Origin: Neospora caninum Liverpool
Taxonomy: Eukaryota; Apicomplexa; Conoidasida; Eucoccidiorida; Sarcocystidae
NCBI RefSeq assembly: GCF_000208865.1
Contig: NC_018396.1
Coordinates: 4,582,514-4,646,513 of the forward strand
DNA length: 64,000 bases
Reading direction: 5' to 3'
In this document: in pieces, positions 49,301 through 61,200 of the stretch
Position numbering within the stretch: the stretch's first letter is position 1
Layout of the letters: the number at the start of each line of letters is the position of its first letter
Position numbers and translations under genes: made by a program
The notes under the pieces: model-generated
Told to the model about the DNA's origin: nothing
The model's database searches: none
What the model saw: only the letters and a program-made list of their open reading frames with translations

Positions 49301-51423
49301 AAAGTCGAAGCACGGAACGCGATAAGCACTCACCGCCACGACGACAAGCGATAAGGAAAAACGAGTCGAGGAAGCAGAGATGCCCCAAGCACTTCAAATC
49401 CCGTCCTATGCACCGCCTGCCTGCCCTCCGCAAAAAAAGCATCCTTTTCGTGCTCCCTGCGGTTCGTCTTTCTCGGTGGTTTCATTCTACCGCTCCCGGA
49501 ACTTTCGTGTCTAGACTCACGCAAATCCTCGGCGGTCATGCGTTTGACCTGCTCGGTCAGGCCGATCGGGAAGCGCCTTGCAAGTTTGTTATTCCGGTGA
49601 AGGTGTTCGTACATCTTCTTCTCCACGCGATACTGCACAGAGTGCCTCAGCTGTTCCTCACTCAACACTGCACGCCTCTCAGCCTCGAGGGGTTCCCCGT
49701 CTTCCAGGAGCGGCGCGAAAACGAGCTCGCGCAGCAGCACAAGACACCTTTCCAAGTTGGTCTTCTCGCCCGCGTCGTCCAACGTGTCGTCCTCTGTCCG
49801 AGCCTCTGCAAGCGCCGGCGGCGTCTCGACGGGACTGTGGAGTGTATAGGCAGTATGGTGAAAGTCCGTGTACGCATTCAGGTCGCCGCCAAAGGACATG
49901 CCGAGCGCGCCGAGCTCCCGGCGCACCAGCGCAGCAGACGGGAACTTTTCCGTGCCTTGGAAGACGCAGTGTTCGAGCAAATGCGCGAGGCCTTGTTCGT
50001 TCTCTTCTTCGTGCACACTGCCCACATGCACGACGAGATGCGCCGCTATCTTGTGAGCAGGAAACGAATGCTGGAGAATGCGGTACTCGAGTCCATTCGC
50101 CAGTCTCCCGAGACGCAGAGACGGCCAGAAAGAGAGGGGCAAAGGGGCGACCGCCGCCAGGGCGTCGTGGAAAGCCCGCGTCGAAACGGACAAGGCATCC
50201 CCGTTCGGAAAGGGCAAGACGGCAGGGGATTCGGAGGCACTTCGAGGGCGCAGAACAGAGGAATCAGAAACGCAATCCTCATCCAGTTTGCCGCCATGGA
50301 GCCGTGTGGTGGATCCCATCCCGTTGAGGGCCTTCTCTTGGCCGCGTTCATCGAGAACGCTCTCCTCACGGGCATCGAGGGGACGAGGACTTGGACGGCC
50401 GCCGCCAAGAGCGTCTGACGGATCGGCAGCGACGAAACACAGACTCGAGTTTTTGGCCCCTTCAGATTCTGGAGCATCAGGAGCCACGTTCGGCTGCTCG
50501 GGAAGGGGTGACGCCGCAGGAGCAGGCGAGGGATCAATCGATATCCCGTTTTTCGCCGCATGCTGCAGGAGTGCTGCCTCCCCGTTGAGAGGGAAAGCGC
50601 CCTGGAGCGGCTCGGATGCAGACACGCCAGGCGCGGGAGAGGCGGCCTCAGAACGACAGGGGCCAAGAAACGCGGCGGCGGAGGAGGCGGAGAGACCCGG
50701 CTCAGGTGTACAGACAAGCGAAGAGGCCGGAGTCGCTGGCGTGGCCACGGCGGCCTGGTCGTCGAAGAAGAGAGATGGATCCGGCGACGGCATGGGTGAG
50801 CGAAGCGGAGAGGAAGAGAGCCCGGAAGTCGTCAGGGCTGACGCTGTCTGGAAAGAAAGATCGCTCTTCTGATTCGTCTCCGGTGAAAGGTGGGAAGAAG
50901 TCCCTGGCATCGACAGTCCCGGCATGCTGTCGCTGGGATGGTCTGCCTCCGGCGTCCCGTCTGTGGGTTTCGGACTGACCGCCTGGGGTGGGGTACGGGA
51001 GGCGAGATCGTTCGCGTCTTTTGGCGGCACGGCGTCTTGAGTTGTTCCGTCGACCCGCGTCAATTTTCCCGCGTCTCCAGCGGTGGTGTCGGTGGACTTT
51101 CGCTGCCACGCTTTTCCGCCGGATGCAGGATGCGCTGGTAAGGACGCGGAAGCAGGATGTTGAGACGCAGGCGCAGTAGGGGAGGGTCTCAGTTCTTCGA
51201 GAGGCGTGGAGGAAACGGGTGCGGGTACGTTGTCGGGTGCGAGGCCGCTCGGCCCAGCAGGGGACGCAGCAGAATCTTGGCCAGCAGGCACACTCGCTCG
51301 GCGAGAAGACCCGTTATGTCCCCGATTTCGGTGACGGGAATGGTTCCCACGAGAAGGCCGAGACGACTCTCCAGTCGCATGCTTCTTAGACTTTTCCTGA
51401 GAACTTCGGGATGGGGGTGCCAT
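39373..51423 (-). CDS. SPP: M16 metalloprotease, stromal processing peptidase type, 18 exons
   Basis: Zinc protease expected to remove transit peptides from proteins imported into the apicoplast. Exons: 51423-49521, 49078-48758, 47926-47748, 47265-47015, 46492-46324, 45856-45654, 45332-45103, 44788-44584, 44335-44155, 43708-43562, 43042-42893, 42551-42476, 42129-41889, 41637-41587, 41233-41038, 40451-40392, 40159-40082, 39678-39373. All phases agree; the product is 1648 residues (plant SPP about 1265). The inverted zinc motif HLLEH is at 481-485, followed by NAYTDFHHT and ERRAVLSEE, which match plant SPP better than insulysins. Later exons align in order with both M16 halves (NNRLHDEMREKRQLGYS, then TSFKTNEYWM). 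Residues 1 to about 440 are low-complexity, starting Ser/Arg/Lys/His-rich like a transit peptide. The last 60 residues are a basic tail. ATG 51423 has a strong ACCATGG context but leaves no signal peptide. Assignment to SPP rather than another M16 is well supported by motif order but recalled from memory. Confidence 0.87.
43327..43368. repeat. (TA)n tract in protease intron 10
   Basis: Two TA runs split by one ACATAT break, within the intron between 43562 and 43042. Confidence 0.9.
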
Positions 51424-54400
51424 GGTGGGTAAGGGTGGCGAGAGCCGCTGGAGCACGATACGATGTGAAGCAAAGGCGGCGCAACAGGCAAAAAGAAGCA
51501 AGTGGACGAATTTTATTCTCTGAAGGACGGTGCCGGCAAACCGGTGCAAACGCACGCCAGCCGTAGGTGTGAAGAAAACAAGCAGGGGGATGTATATATA
51601 AGAAACGGAAAACGGCACGTGGAGAAAAGAAGGCAGACACAAGGGAACGAGAAGATAGTCGGACACTATTCAAACAAGAATCCAGCAGTGAGGGGCCCTC
51701 AGAGGGAAAGAACCGACGGAGTTGGTGGGTTTCCGAATGCCTAGAGTCCTAGTCGTCTTCAGGAAATACATTCGTGCAGAAGAGGTCACCCTGTGGCAGG
51801 CAGACTCGGCCAAGATGAAGCACCTCCTCTCTGGGCGTATTCGAAACACAACTTGATATGAAACATTCCGAATGTGGCTTTTGCGTCCGTTTCACTTTGG
51901 ACGTCTTCCGTCAACTGGGTGTACGTACACACGAAATAACTCGTCGTGAGGATTTCAACATACGTTGGTCGATTTTGTGGCAGGTCCAGCTCATGGGCGG
52001 ACTTTGTATGGATGTGACGTTCCGGAGGACTGTGAGAAGGAAAGCGACCCAAAAAGGTGCCGAAACACTCGTGGTTGGGGAAAATGTGGACATATACAAT
52101 ATCCGGGACCGTTGGCGGTCTTCCACTCCCTCCCTTTCCTCGCGAACTCGTCGATGCGTCCAACGCTTGTACAGCAACACCGCATCGAAAAGTTGACGGC
52201 CCTCGAAGGGGGGTGGCAATTCGAAAACTAGCTGATTTGCGAGATACGCCCGTACAGCCCTAATGGTTCCTCTTGTCGCGATGCGAATATTTAGTGTATT
52301 GTCATTTTCGAATGAAGACGAAGCTCCCAAACGGAACATGACACACTAAGTGTAGCAAACGAATCATAACTCCACTTTGCTGGCCAGAGCGACGGCGAGC
52401 AGCCGTCACTCTGTGAGCGTTACGGCCAGGTCACGTCAACGAGGCAACGTGTAGGTGTTGAAGCCGGCTTACGTACAGCCGGTGGTACGTGGAGTACAGG
52501 GACGGGTCTTCTAAAGATGAGAAGAGAAGGCAAGAAAGGATGCTACTCAAAAACAGTGAAACGACGAAGACCTAAGGTGCGTTGGCATGGTGTGACAGGG
52601 AAGTAACGGCAGATGCGCTCCCTGTCGCCAGTTGAGTAGACAAGAGACGGCATTCCGCGGTGCACAGGTTGTTTTCGAAGTCCATCAATAACGGTCTCAT
52701 GGCATCGCACGCGCGGAACTGCCCTCCAACAAACTAAACGAAATTGGAAATCGTTCGTACAATTATGTGTCGATAGGATGCTGAGAGGTTGAGCTTACTG
52801 TGTGAAACGCTGGTAATCCAATGGCGTCGACCAACCAAGCGAACCCCGCTCCTGCACGAGATACGTCACATCTTAAGGCTGGTCGGTTGTTGGCCTCTAT
52901 GGGAGCTAAAGCAGGACGAAGAGGTAGGCGAGGCAGCAAAGAGAGAAAAGCAGCTCAGAGAACGAAACAGCTCTATGTCTTGTGCGGCCCCGTTGTGCGC
53001 TTAGCAGCAAGATTCAACAGAACCGTTTGTGTATTACGGAATGGACCCACTGTCACAGAAATGGCGGTATTGAAATACTAGCGCATCGCAGACATCCTCG
53101 AAGGGGAGATTCTATCGACCACGTTTCCGAGAGAGGATCGCTTCAGTCCCTTCAGAACGTGGGCATTCCCACTTGGAGTCATCTGGCTTCTCGCTTTACT
53201 TTCGCTCGGTGTGTTACGCGGACCCCGCTCGTTTTAGAGGCTAGAAACAACGTATTAGAGAACAGGTGTATGCACACGAAGAAGCAAAAGGTTTTTCCGA
53301 ACACTAGCAAAAACAGCACCCCGCGCCTCCACTGGTACGACGCACACGGGGTAGTCTGTGTTCGGGTGCCTCATTTCCTCCACAAAGCGATAATATCCGA
53401 GTCCCATGGTGCCATCGCTGGTTATGGCTACTGTTGTTCTGTTCTGCTAACCGTGTCGAGTTCGGCGGCACATCCATCAGATGAACTGCCGCCGGGGTGC
53501 TTACCGGCCGGATTGATGAAGCCCGGTTGCGGAGCAGCCCCTCTGGCAGAAAAGAAAATGAGAACAAGGCAAGCAGAGTGGCTGTCTTTCAGTGAATTCC
53601 ACGAAACTCCCAAGCTGGCATGGGGACTGCGGCTTCTTCCGACGCAACACTGAACCAGTAAGCACTTCGCCGGTTCCTCATATTAGAAAGGAAGAGCTGC
53701 CACAAGACGCCGGCGGCCGCCGACCACCCGCAGCGGATTGCATCCTACATATCGACAGAACCTTTATGAGGCACCTGAAATGCGAGAGCCTGCCACGGTC
53801 CTCCTGATACAACCTCTCAGGCACAGCCGTTTGCCCGTGGATTCTTGGTTTGTCAACAACAGGGGACCGGTAGTATCTAACATGATGTGTACGGCGACTA
53901 TCTGGACTGCAAAGGTCGACTACGCTTCGGAGCGGCTTTGCTGCTGTGTTACCTCCCTTCCGCGTATGGTTTGCCTGCCTGTGTGAGTGGGCAGGTGACC
54001 TCTATGGTGAGGATCTTTTGAGGTGGGGAATTAGAAAGCAGTTCAGAAGCCCGCATTGGTCTCCTTCCCGGATGACCCCCCCGGGGAACGTTTGGCGTTG
54101 GTGGACAGCATCTTCTCCATCTCGAACCCAATGCGACTGTGCTAGCCCCCCGGAAGACCACTTTCTTCCCCAGAAGACCAGCGATTCCTTTCACAAAACA
54201 TATGGCATATTTTGCTCTGAACGGACAGCTTCACGCCTTTCTAACGAGTTGCCAGCATGCGCGGGGGGAGGAAGAGGCCGAAGGAACGGAAAACGAGCAC
54301 GATCCACCGCCTAAAAACCGTTCGCAATTGAGCCGGAACTTCTCCATCGGCGACTCTCAAGCCTGCGAAAAAGCCAGCTGCGTCGGTTCTGGCCTCTTTT

Positions 54401-55213
54401 CTAGACAGCCGCAGCGGTCGTAGCGATGCCTCATTGTGTACTCGCCAGAAACTCACTCTTCCGGACCACACACCCAGGACGGCTTTCGGGTTTCTGGCTA
54501 CATATGCAACCTCCTTTTCCCAGGTTTAATGTGCCTTGTCTGCCTGTCCCGGCTTTCAGCACTTCAAAGCGTGGCAAATTCGCTAAAATTGTAGCCAGTC
54601 TGGTAGTGCTCGACTCCACATCCCGGTCGCTGCCTGGTGTCAGGGCACGCATTGCAAGACTGCCAGATTCCTTCCTCATTCGTGACAGCCGACAGAACGA
54701 AACCTCGCGAGAATCCCACACTAGCCTCAGCAACTTCGTGGTGATGCGCTTTTTAATATGCTTGGAGGGTGCCCGGGCGGGTCTAGCCGAAGGTTTCCGT
54801 CATCAGGACGTGGTAGCGCGCGGGTACTAGGCAGCCTACCCCGCGCGCGCAACTAGCGCAAATAGAAACTTTCCTACGGCGAATGTCATCGAGATGCTGG
54901 GTCTTGGCTGTTAGAATGCAGCTGGACGTCCCATTCCTGATACATTTATTGTTTGCTTCTCGGCAGAGACTGAAGTTGTTTGTCTTTCTGATGTTGTTCG
55001 GGCATTCGCGTTCCTGCGTCGGTTGACGCGTCGAAGTTACCCTACGCGAAGAGCAACCAAGACGTCAGCTCCAGCTGACTAGGGCGCGTGTCTTGCTTGA
55101 GTCCGCTTTTCGCCAGCTTGATCCGAGGCTCCCTTTCCTCTGGCTACTTCGGAGACTTCCTTCAAGACGTACTCTTGCAGAAAATTTCCTAGACGACTCT
55201 CACGATTGGCACA
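51424..55213. other. Divergent spacer between protease and MFCC gene
   Basis: About 3.8 kb. The first 240 bases upstream of the protease ATG stay open in its frame without an ATG and encode a hydrophobic stretch (see findings). Beyond 51670 the sequence has balanced base composition, few simple repeats and only short frames on both strands (for example 52821-53081 plus and 52982-53653 plus, the latter from a non-ATG start). None shows a domain or a good splice partner. It should contain both promoters. Confidence 0.5.
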
Positions 55214-56304
55214 ATGGCGACAGCCCACTATCCGTCACCTTACCCCGCCTTCACGGAGCAGTATGCGGACGGTACCACGTCAGCGCAGAGTAAGCAGTTC
55301 TTGTGGAGCTGGGGTCCGGCAAGTCGCGTTCTGCGTCGTTCTGTGTTCTGGTCCTTTGCTCAAAAGAGAACTTCCTAGGAGTTAGTGACATGTGGCTGCA
55401 ACCCTCGGGGCGAATTCGTGCCTGCGGCGTGTTGCTCGCCATAGCGGGTTTCGGGGTCAGCTATCCTCGTCCACGCTTAGCTGGCCGCGATGGAAGTTGA
55501 GGACCGCGGGACGCATTCTGTTTCTGTGAACGCGTGCCATCTCCATTCGCTCTTCTCTTCTGGGAAGTTTCCTCTCCAGGAAGCTTTTGGGGTTTTCGCT
55601 CTATCTTGGCAATTCCGCGGGAGGCTTGGCCATGCATATACAAATTTCTGTCTGTGCTGCTTTCTCTTGTGCCTGCAGTTTACGGTACCGTGAAACACGA
55701 GACGATGGCCTGCTGGACAGGCGGTCCGTCTCCCTCGGTAACTCCCTTGGGCATGCCCCCAATTCATCCGAAACTTGAGCACTGCGTGGTGGGAACTCAG
55801 ATGGGTGCGGATGAAGCGCAGAACCCCATGACCAACATGGGCGGTTTCGAAGGCATGCCGAGCGGCGCGCCGTCCACCGTCCCTTCCTACGCGTCGCTGC
55901 CGATGGTTTCCCCAGACCAAAAGGTTCAGTTGCCGCCTGTCCATTACCAGGTCGGCATGGGCGAGAACTACACGATGAACATGCTGCCTGGAAACAGCTT
56001 GATGATGCCCAACCCCAACATGGTTGGCGGCCTCGACGGATCGATGCAGACTTTCCAGCACCACTTCGGTCCAGAGTTTTCGTTTTTCAACGGGGTTGAA
56101 GGCTCCGGCATGCCGCAAGGCTTTCACGCCGCCCTTGCGGCACAGAACGAAAACGGCATGGCCGCGTCCTTTGCTAGCGAACCCATTCGCAAAGCCGTCA
56201 GGAAGCTGGAACCCCCCACGCCTTCTGCAGCCGAAATGAAAGAAGCCCCGGCGCCCGCGGCTCCCCAGGCGCGTTCTCACAGAAAGAAAATGTTTTGTTG
56301 CTAA
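55214..56304 (+). CDS. Two-exon gene, 233-aa protein with C-terminal MFCC
   Basis: Exon 1 is 55214-55289 (ATG in ACAATGG context, 25 codons plus one base). The intron runs from AG|GTAAGC to TGCAG at 55678, and exon 2 is 55679-56304; the split Ile codon restores the frame. I do not recognise the family. The protein is rich in Met, Pro, Gly and Asn, has no signal peptide or membrane helix, and contains a Val/Pro/Gln block (DQKVQLPPVHYQVGMGEN) faintly like degenerate alveolin-type motifs. It ends in a basic, lipidation-like HRKKMFCC. Paired terminal cysteines behind a basic patch suggest acylation or prenylation and attachment to the pellicle or another membrane; that is inference. The gene is compact compared with its neighbours. 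Confidence 0.75.
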
Positions 56305-58218
56305 ACCGAAATACCCGGATTTTGAAAGTCTTTTGAACCCTGAGTGTGCGGGTGGGAACACGCCTCTCTGCGTGCACTGATGCGCACAACTCTTCCGTTT
56401 CGCGTCTTGCTAGTTCTCAAATCTGGTCCCTCCCCTAACAAACGTCAGCGCCTGACTTGTTGGCAGTTGCTCCTAAGCGCGAGTTACCGTAGAACGCAGT
56501 TTCGAGAGGCGCGAGAGCGCGTTTTTCAGCACTTGCCCTCACGTTGACGCTAAGGCAGTATTACGAGCTTGTGTCCTAGTTAAGATTCCTAATTTTCAGA
56601 GCTTGTTTCGAAAGAATTTCTATTCGATTTGAGTTATACAGTTCTGGATCGCGTAGTTTGGCATGAGTTCGCTAACCAAATGTATCGCTTCGCCAAAGCG
56701 ATGCGGTGTTCGCATTGAATACTTGACGCAAAAGTGCATTGCCTCGCACCCTTGCAGTGCGTAGTTGTGACGGTTGCCTCATTTTCCTCTGGCGCATCCG
56801 ATCCGGGCGGGCGGTAGAGGCACTTTGTAAACCCAGTTGATGCATAGGGTTGTTTTTAACACTCGTTGGACTGCTTTACCTGGCGGCCTAACGCCAGCAA
56901 GAATTCGCCGCAATCCACGGTGAAGTCGACGGACAGCGTAACCATCCTGTAGGCATTGGGCATGCGGGAGGAGCATGTCGAAATCCTAAAAAACCACTAG
57001 TCACCTGACGTCGTTTCCCTGTCTTTCCGGATACAGCGACATGCCCGAACACTACCGGTGAGACACAGCGTTGCTCTCGACGACACACACTCGGAGAGCT
57101 GTACTTCGAAGATGTGTGCGGATGCATACGAAGCCACGTATAACACATCTAAAACTACATGCGATGCTGGAGTGCTTGGAAAGCGAGTGGTGTATTTCGA
57201 GACGATCAACTTGTTCAATAGGCACCTCGTAATCCACACAGATCAACAGAGAATCCAAAGAGGTGTCGAGATGTGTCTTGGCAGCAACCTAAAAAGAGAA
57301 AATTCCGGGGTCATTGGCAATGGTAAGAAGCCCTGTGGTAGCGACAACTCAAAAATTCGACCTGACTGTTCGCTGATGAATTTCACCTCAATGTCTTTCC
57401 GGAACAACCCGAATTCGCGCTACATCAGCTGTGCCGACGCACTGCCTGCGCTAAAGAGAGACTGACTTTGGTAGAAACGTGATGTGTCACTCCTTTACGG
57501 TGTTTCAACTGTCCTCGGAATCCAGGGAGAGCCCTGGTCCACGCAGCCAGTGTATTTAAAAACTTGTCCGGGAGAGAGAGCGCCATCGCAACGATCAACA
57601 GGACAAGGCACCAAGCAACAAACACGGATGCTGAACCCACCCTGCCAGCTTGCCAAGAACACGAACGAGGCACATCGCATTGACGAAGAGGAGTAGGAAA
57701 CCAGGGAACAATTCCAAAAGGGGACTCTGCCTGATGCGAGAGTTCGGCTCTCAAGACTCTTTGTTGCCCCCAGATCTATCCAGGGTACAGATGCACCGGT
57801 GGAGATACGTCGGTGTTCACTTTCTTCCTTGCTTGTGTCGGCGTGACACCGGTGTCTCTGCACGGTTTTGTGAGGTTGGGATAAAAATGCCTAGCCGACT
57901 GTGCGATTCTGTGCGTGCATGCCACTGCCTATTCACTTTCCACATAGTAACACACACTGATACCTGCCTTGGCAGGTTCACGGCAAGAATCAGACCTACA
58001 GATCGCGTGTTTTCCCCTGGCATTACAAAATGCTTCCTTTCCCCACCGGTGCACGCATCTATATGTATACATCTACATGTATATATATATATATATAATA
58101 TAGATGTATAGATGTATAGGTGTGGAGTGTCGTGCGTCCATTTCTGCAGGAATTTCTGAGGGTGAGGGCAGGGGTAGTTTCTGGAGTGCCTTTGCAGCTG
58201 GAAATCGCCGTGGGAGGC
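56305..58218. other. Convergent spacer between MFCC gene and SBPase
   Basis: About 1.9 kb holding both 3' untranslated regions. Short open frames on both strands (for example 57058-57465 plus) show no domain. A (TA)n run lies at 58080-58098, 120 bases beyond the SBPase stop. No RNA gene seen. Confidence 0.5.
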
Positions 58219-61200
58219 TCAGTTGGCGATTGCAGCAAAGGTTTCTTCCATTCTTTGAATTTCGTCTGCGCTGCCACAGCACAGAGCCGACCTGTGATCC
58301 ATGTGCTCGATGCCCTGAGAATACATCGCACGAAAAAAACCTTTTCTTGGCAATTCGAACAAGGCATTCGCGCCTCTCGATGTTTACCGCGCCTTCCCGC
58401 GAGGCAGGTCCAAGCGCAGGGAGTGCGACGTGTGGTTTTTATTCTCTAACCCCCTGCATGCAGACAAAGAAAAAAGTTTTCACAGAACCTACCACGTCGA
58501 GGAGCGACGTTTTCCCGTTGCTCGTTCGGCCCCCGGCAGCCTCAACGAGGAGAGCGATTGGAAGAACTTCAAAACACATCCTCAACTTGGCAGGAGCCGC
58601 TTTGCTTGCAGGATTGCAGAAAACCCCCTGCTGCTTCACAAAGATCTGGTAAACGTCCGGAACAAGGCCACCTGAAAATCGCACGCCAAGAAGGAAATCC
58701 GAGCATGCGGGAGACCGACGAGGGGACTTGGGGATCCCGGACGGAGGGAGAGCCGCGGCCGAAACCCCAGGGTGACAGAGAGCAGAGAACGCGAGGGAAA
58801 GGACCATTTGCGAGTACGAAAAGCAAAGTATACGAAGACACATGTACCCGGAGGAAGAACACCAAGCAATCACGAGAACTGCATTCTCCAAACTCAATGT
58901 ATACACCGTCCTCCCCACGACTCCCGCTTGGGTCACCTTGGCAACTCTCTCTCCGTTCATTTCCGTTCTCTCGTTTGTTCTCTCCGTTCTTCGCCTTCTC
59001 TCCGTTCTATCCCCCCCCCCCCCAAAAGNNNNNNNNNNNNNNNNNNNNNNNNNNNNNNNNNNNNNNNNNNNNNNNNNNNNNNNNNNNNNNNNNNNNNNNN
59101 NNNNNNNNNNNNNNNNNNNNNNNNNNNNTGGCGTGCCTGCCGCCTTCTCGCCTCGTCACCAGCAGGAGCCCATAGAGTAGCCTCAGGCGCTCATGACAGT
59201 GATCACGCTTGAGCTTCCGCAAGACCAGTAAGAAGGCGTCCACACCGTTGCGCAGGCGCAGAAGCATTATTTTTCCTTCCTCTTCGCCCTCTCCCGTCGT
59301 TTCTTCTCTACCTGGGTATCTCAGAGTGTATCGCTTTTCCATCCAGTAGTCGATAAGCCGCTTGTAGGCGGGGAGGTCCTGAGCAGCTCTGAGATTCGCC
59401 GGCGAGAAGATCTTCGCCTGCGGCGCGATCACAGGCGTCCCTCTGCAAACGAAGCTTCCGTCCTTCACCTCCAAGTCGAGCGCCGAACCTGCCTTGATCA
59501 CGCCTGCCTCGTCGACGTTCACGGCCACAACGCCAGTCGTGCGCGGTCCATACACCACAATCAAGCTCGCCACCTGCTGTCTCCCTGGAAGAAGGCGAAG
59601 GAGACACAAGAGACGAAAAAAGTTCAGCGCCTCCGAACCCCAACTCCACGAAAACCTCGGGGAGGGTCCATATACGGCACGCACTTGATGACGCGTAAAA
59701 AACGGTGAAAACAAGAAGAACACAAACCGAAAACAGACACACGGAGCAACAGGCAATCGGCATGAAGCGACGAAGCAGCTACAGACGCCCACGTGTGAGA
59801 TGCTAAAAGACGCAGACACCCCACATGAAACCTGGAAACAAAAGCTCAAAATCCCCGCAGCCATCTTCACTCATATATACATATGGAGACACAAAGAGAC
59901 AGAGAGAGAGAACCCAATGTGAATCAGAACATACCATCTATATGGAGACACATGCGCACAAGTATCGAAGCACGCCAACACATATCAACAAATGTATACA
60001 TATATATATATATATTTATATTTATATATAAATATATATTTGTAGATGCAGGCGTGTGTTTGTTTGCATGTAGCCCCGCATTTTTGAGTGCGTGGTACCT
60101 GTTTTTCGGAGGAGGGTGTCGGCGCCTTGCCACTGGACGCCGTGGTGTCCGATTCTCCAGATGCTCACGATGCTTCCTACGGCCCAGTTGCAGTCGATTA
60201 TGCTACTCCCATCCAGAGGATCCCAGCAGAGAATAAACTCGCCCTTTTCGTGGCATTCCTGCACGCACCCGCATCCAGAAAAGGTCCAGAAAACCTCGCG
60301 TTCCTCTCTCCATTTCCTCGCAACGTCTTTTCTCTGCTTTCTCTCCATTTCCCCGCAACGTCTTTTCTCTGCTTTCTCTCCATTTCCCCGCAACGTCTGT
60401 CTCTGCTTCCTCTCCATTCCTCGCAGCGTCTGTCTCTGCTTTCTCTCCATTCCTCGCAACGTCTGTCTCTGCTTTCTCTCCATTCCTCGCGACTTTCGAA
60501 CCTGGAGGTGAATATCTTCCTCGCTACAGACGGCGCGCACGGCTGCGCCTGCTTCGCTCTTCGCCCAGGAGCGCAGAAGATTTTCAGCAACGACGTCGAC
60601 GGTTAGCTGTTCGTCGCCAAACTCATTCACACTGCCAACTTTATCCACAGATGTCCCTTGCAACGCAGCCGCAATCTTGCCTGCAAACGAAACCGAAAAA
60701 CGCGTCTCTCTCCAGATATACAGACATCGATGAATACAGATGTGCACAGAGTAATATACATATGTGAATAGAGAGTCATCTACATACACTTCTACACATT
60801 TCCCTCTCTTCATATATCTAGATATAGTACTGTACATTTACCCCAAAGGTGCACATCTACAGATACATACGTCTCTACAGATGTACGCGTAGAGATAGAA
60901 ATGTGTTGATTACTATAGGTAGGGCTATTCCACAAGCGACGTACGCCTTATATGGTAGACTACCTGCTTATATCTTTCTACCGGATTGGTTCTATGCTTA
61001 TACTCAACAACAGTGTTAATGACTACAGCTTCCAAGCAAGCATGAAGACCGGTACAATATTGAAATCCAACACTTTCAGCCGCCTTAAGCACTCCAGTGA
61101 GGGGGTGGTGTACAGCAATCATAAAGAATTTGTATACTTCTGTTTATGTATCGATTGGTACATGTGTAGAGATCCTACATCTATGGGTAAATTGCGCATA

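Noticed and set aside
49408..50418. 336-codon plus-strand frame and overlapping ones at 49578-50872
   Set aside because: Antisense shadow of protease exon 1, which carries the HLLEH motif and family alignment on the minus strand.
51700..55200. Short frames on both strands in the divergent spacer
   Set aside because: No domain, no consistent splice partners, several start only from non-ATG codons.
55534..55678. Hydrophobic N-terminal extension (continuous frame into the MFCC protein)
   Set aside because: No suitable start; the spliced form from 55214 has a good ATG, donor and acceptor and restores an Ile codon at the junction.
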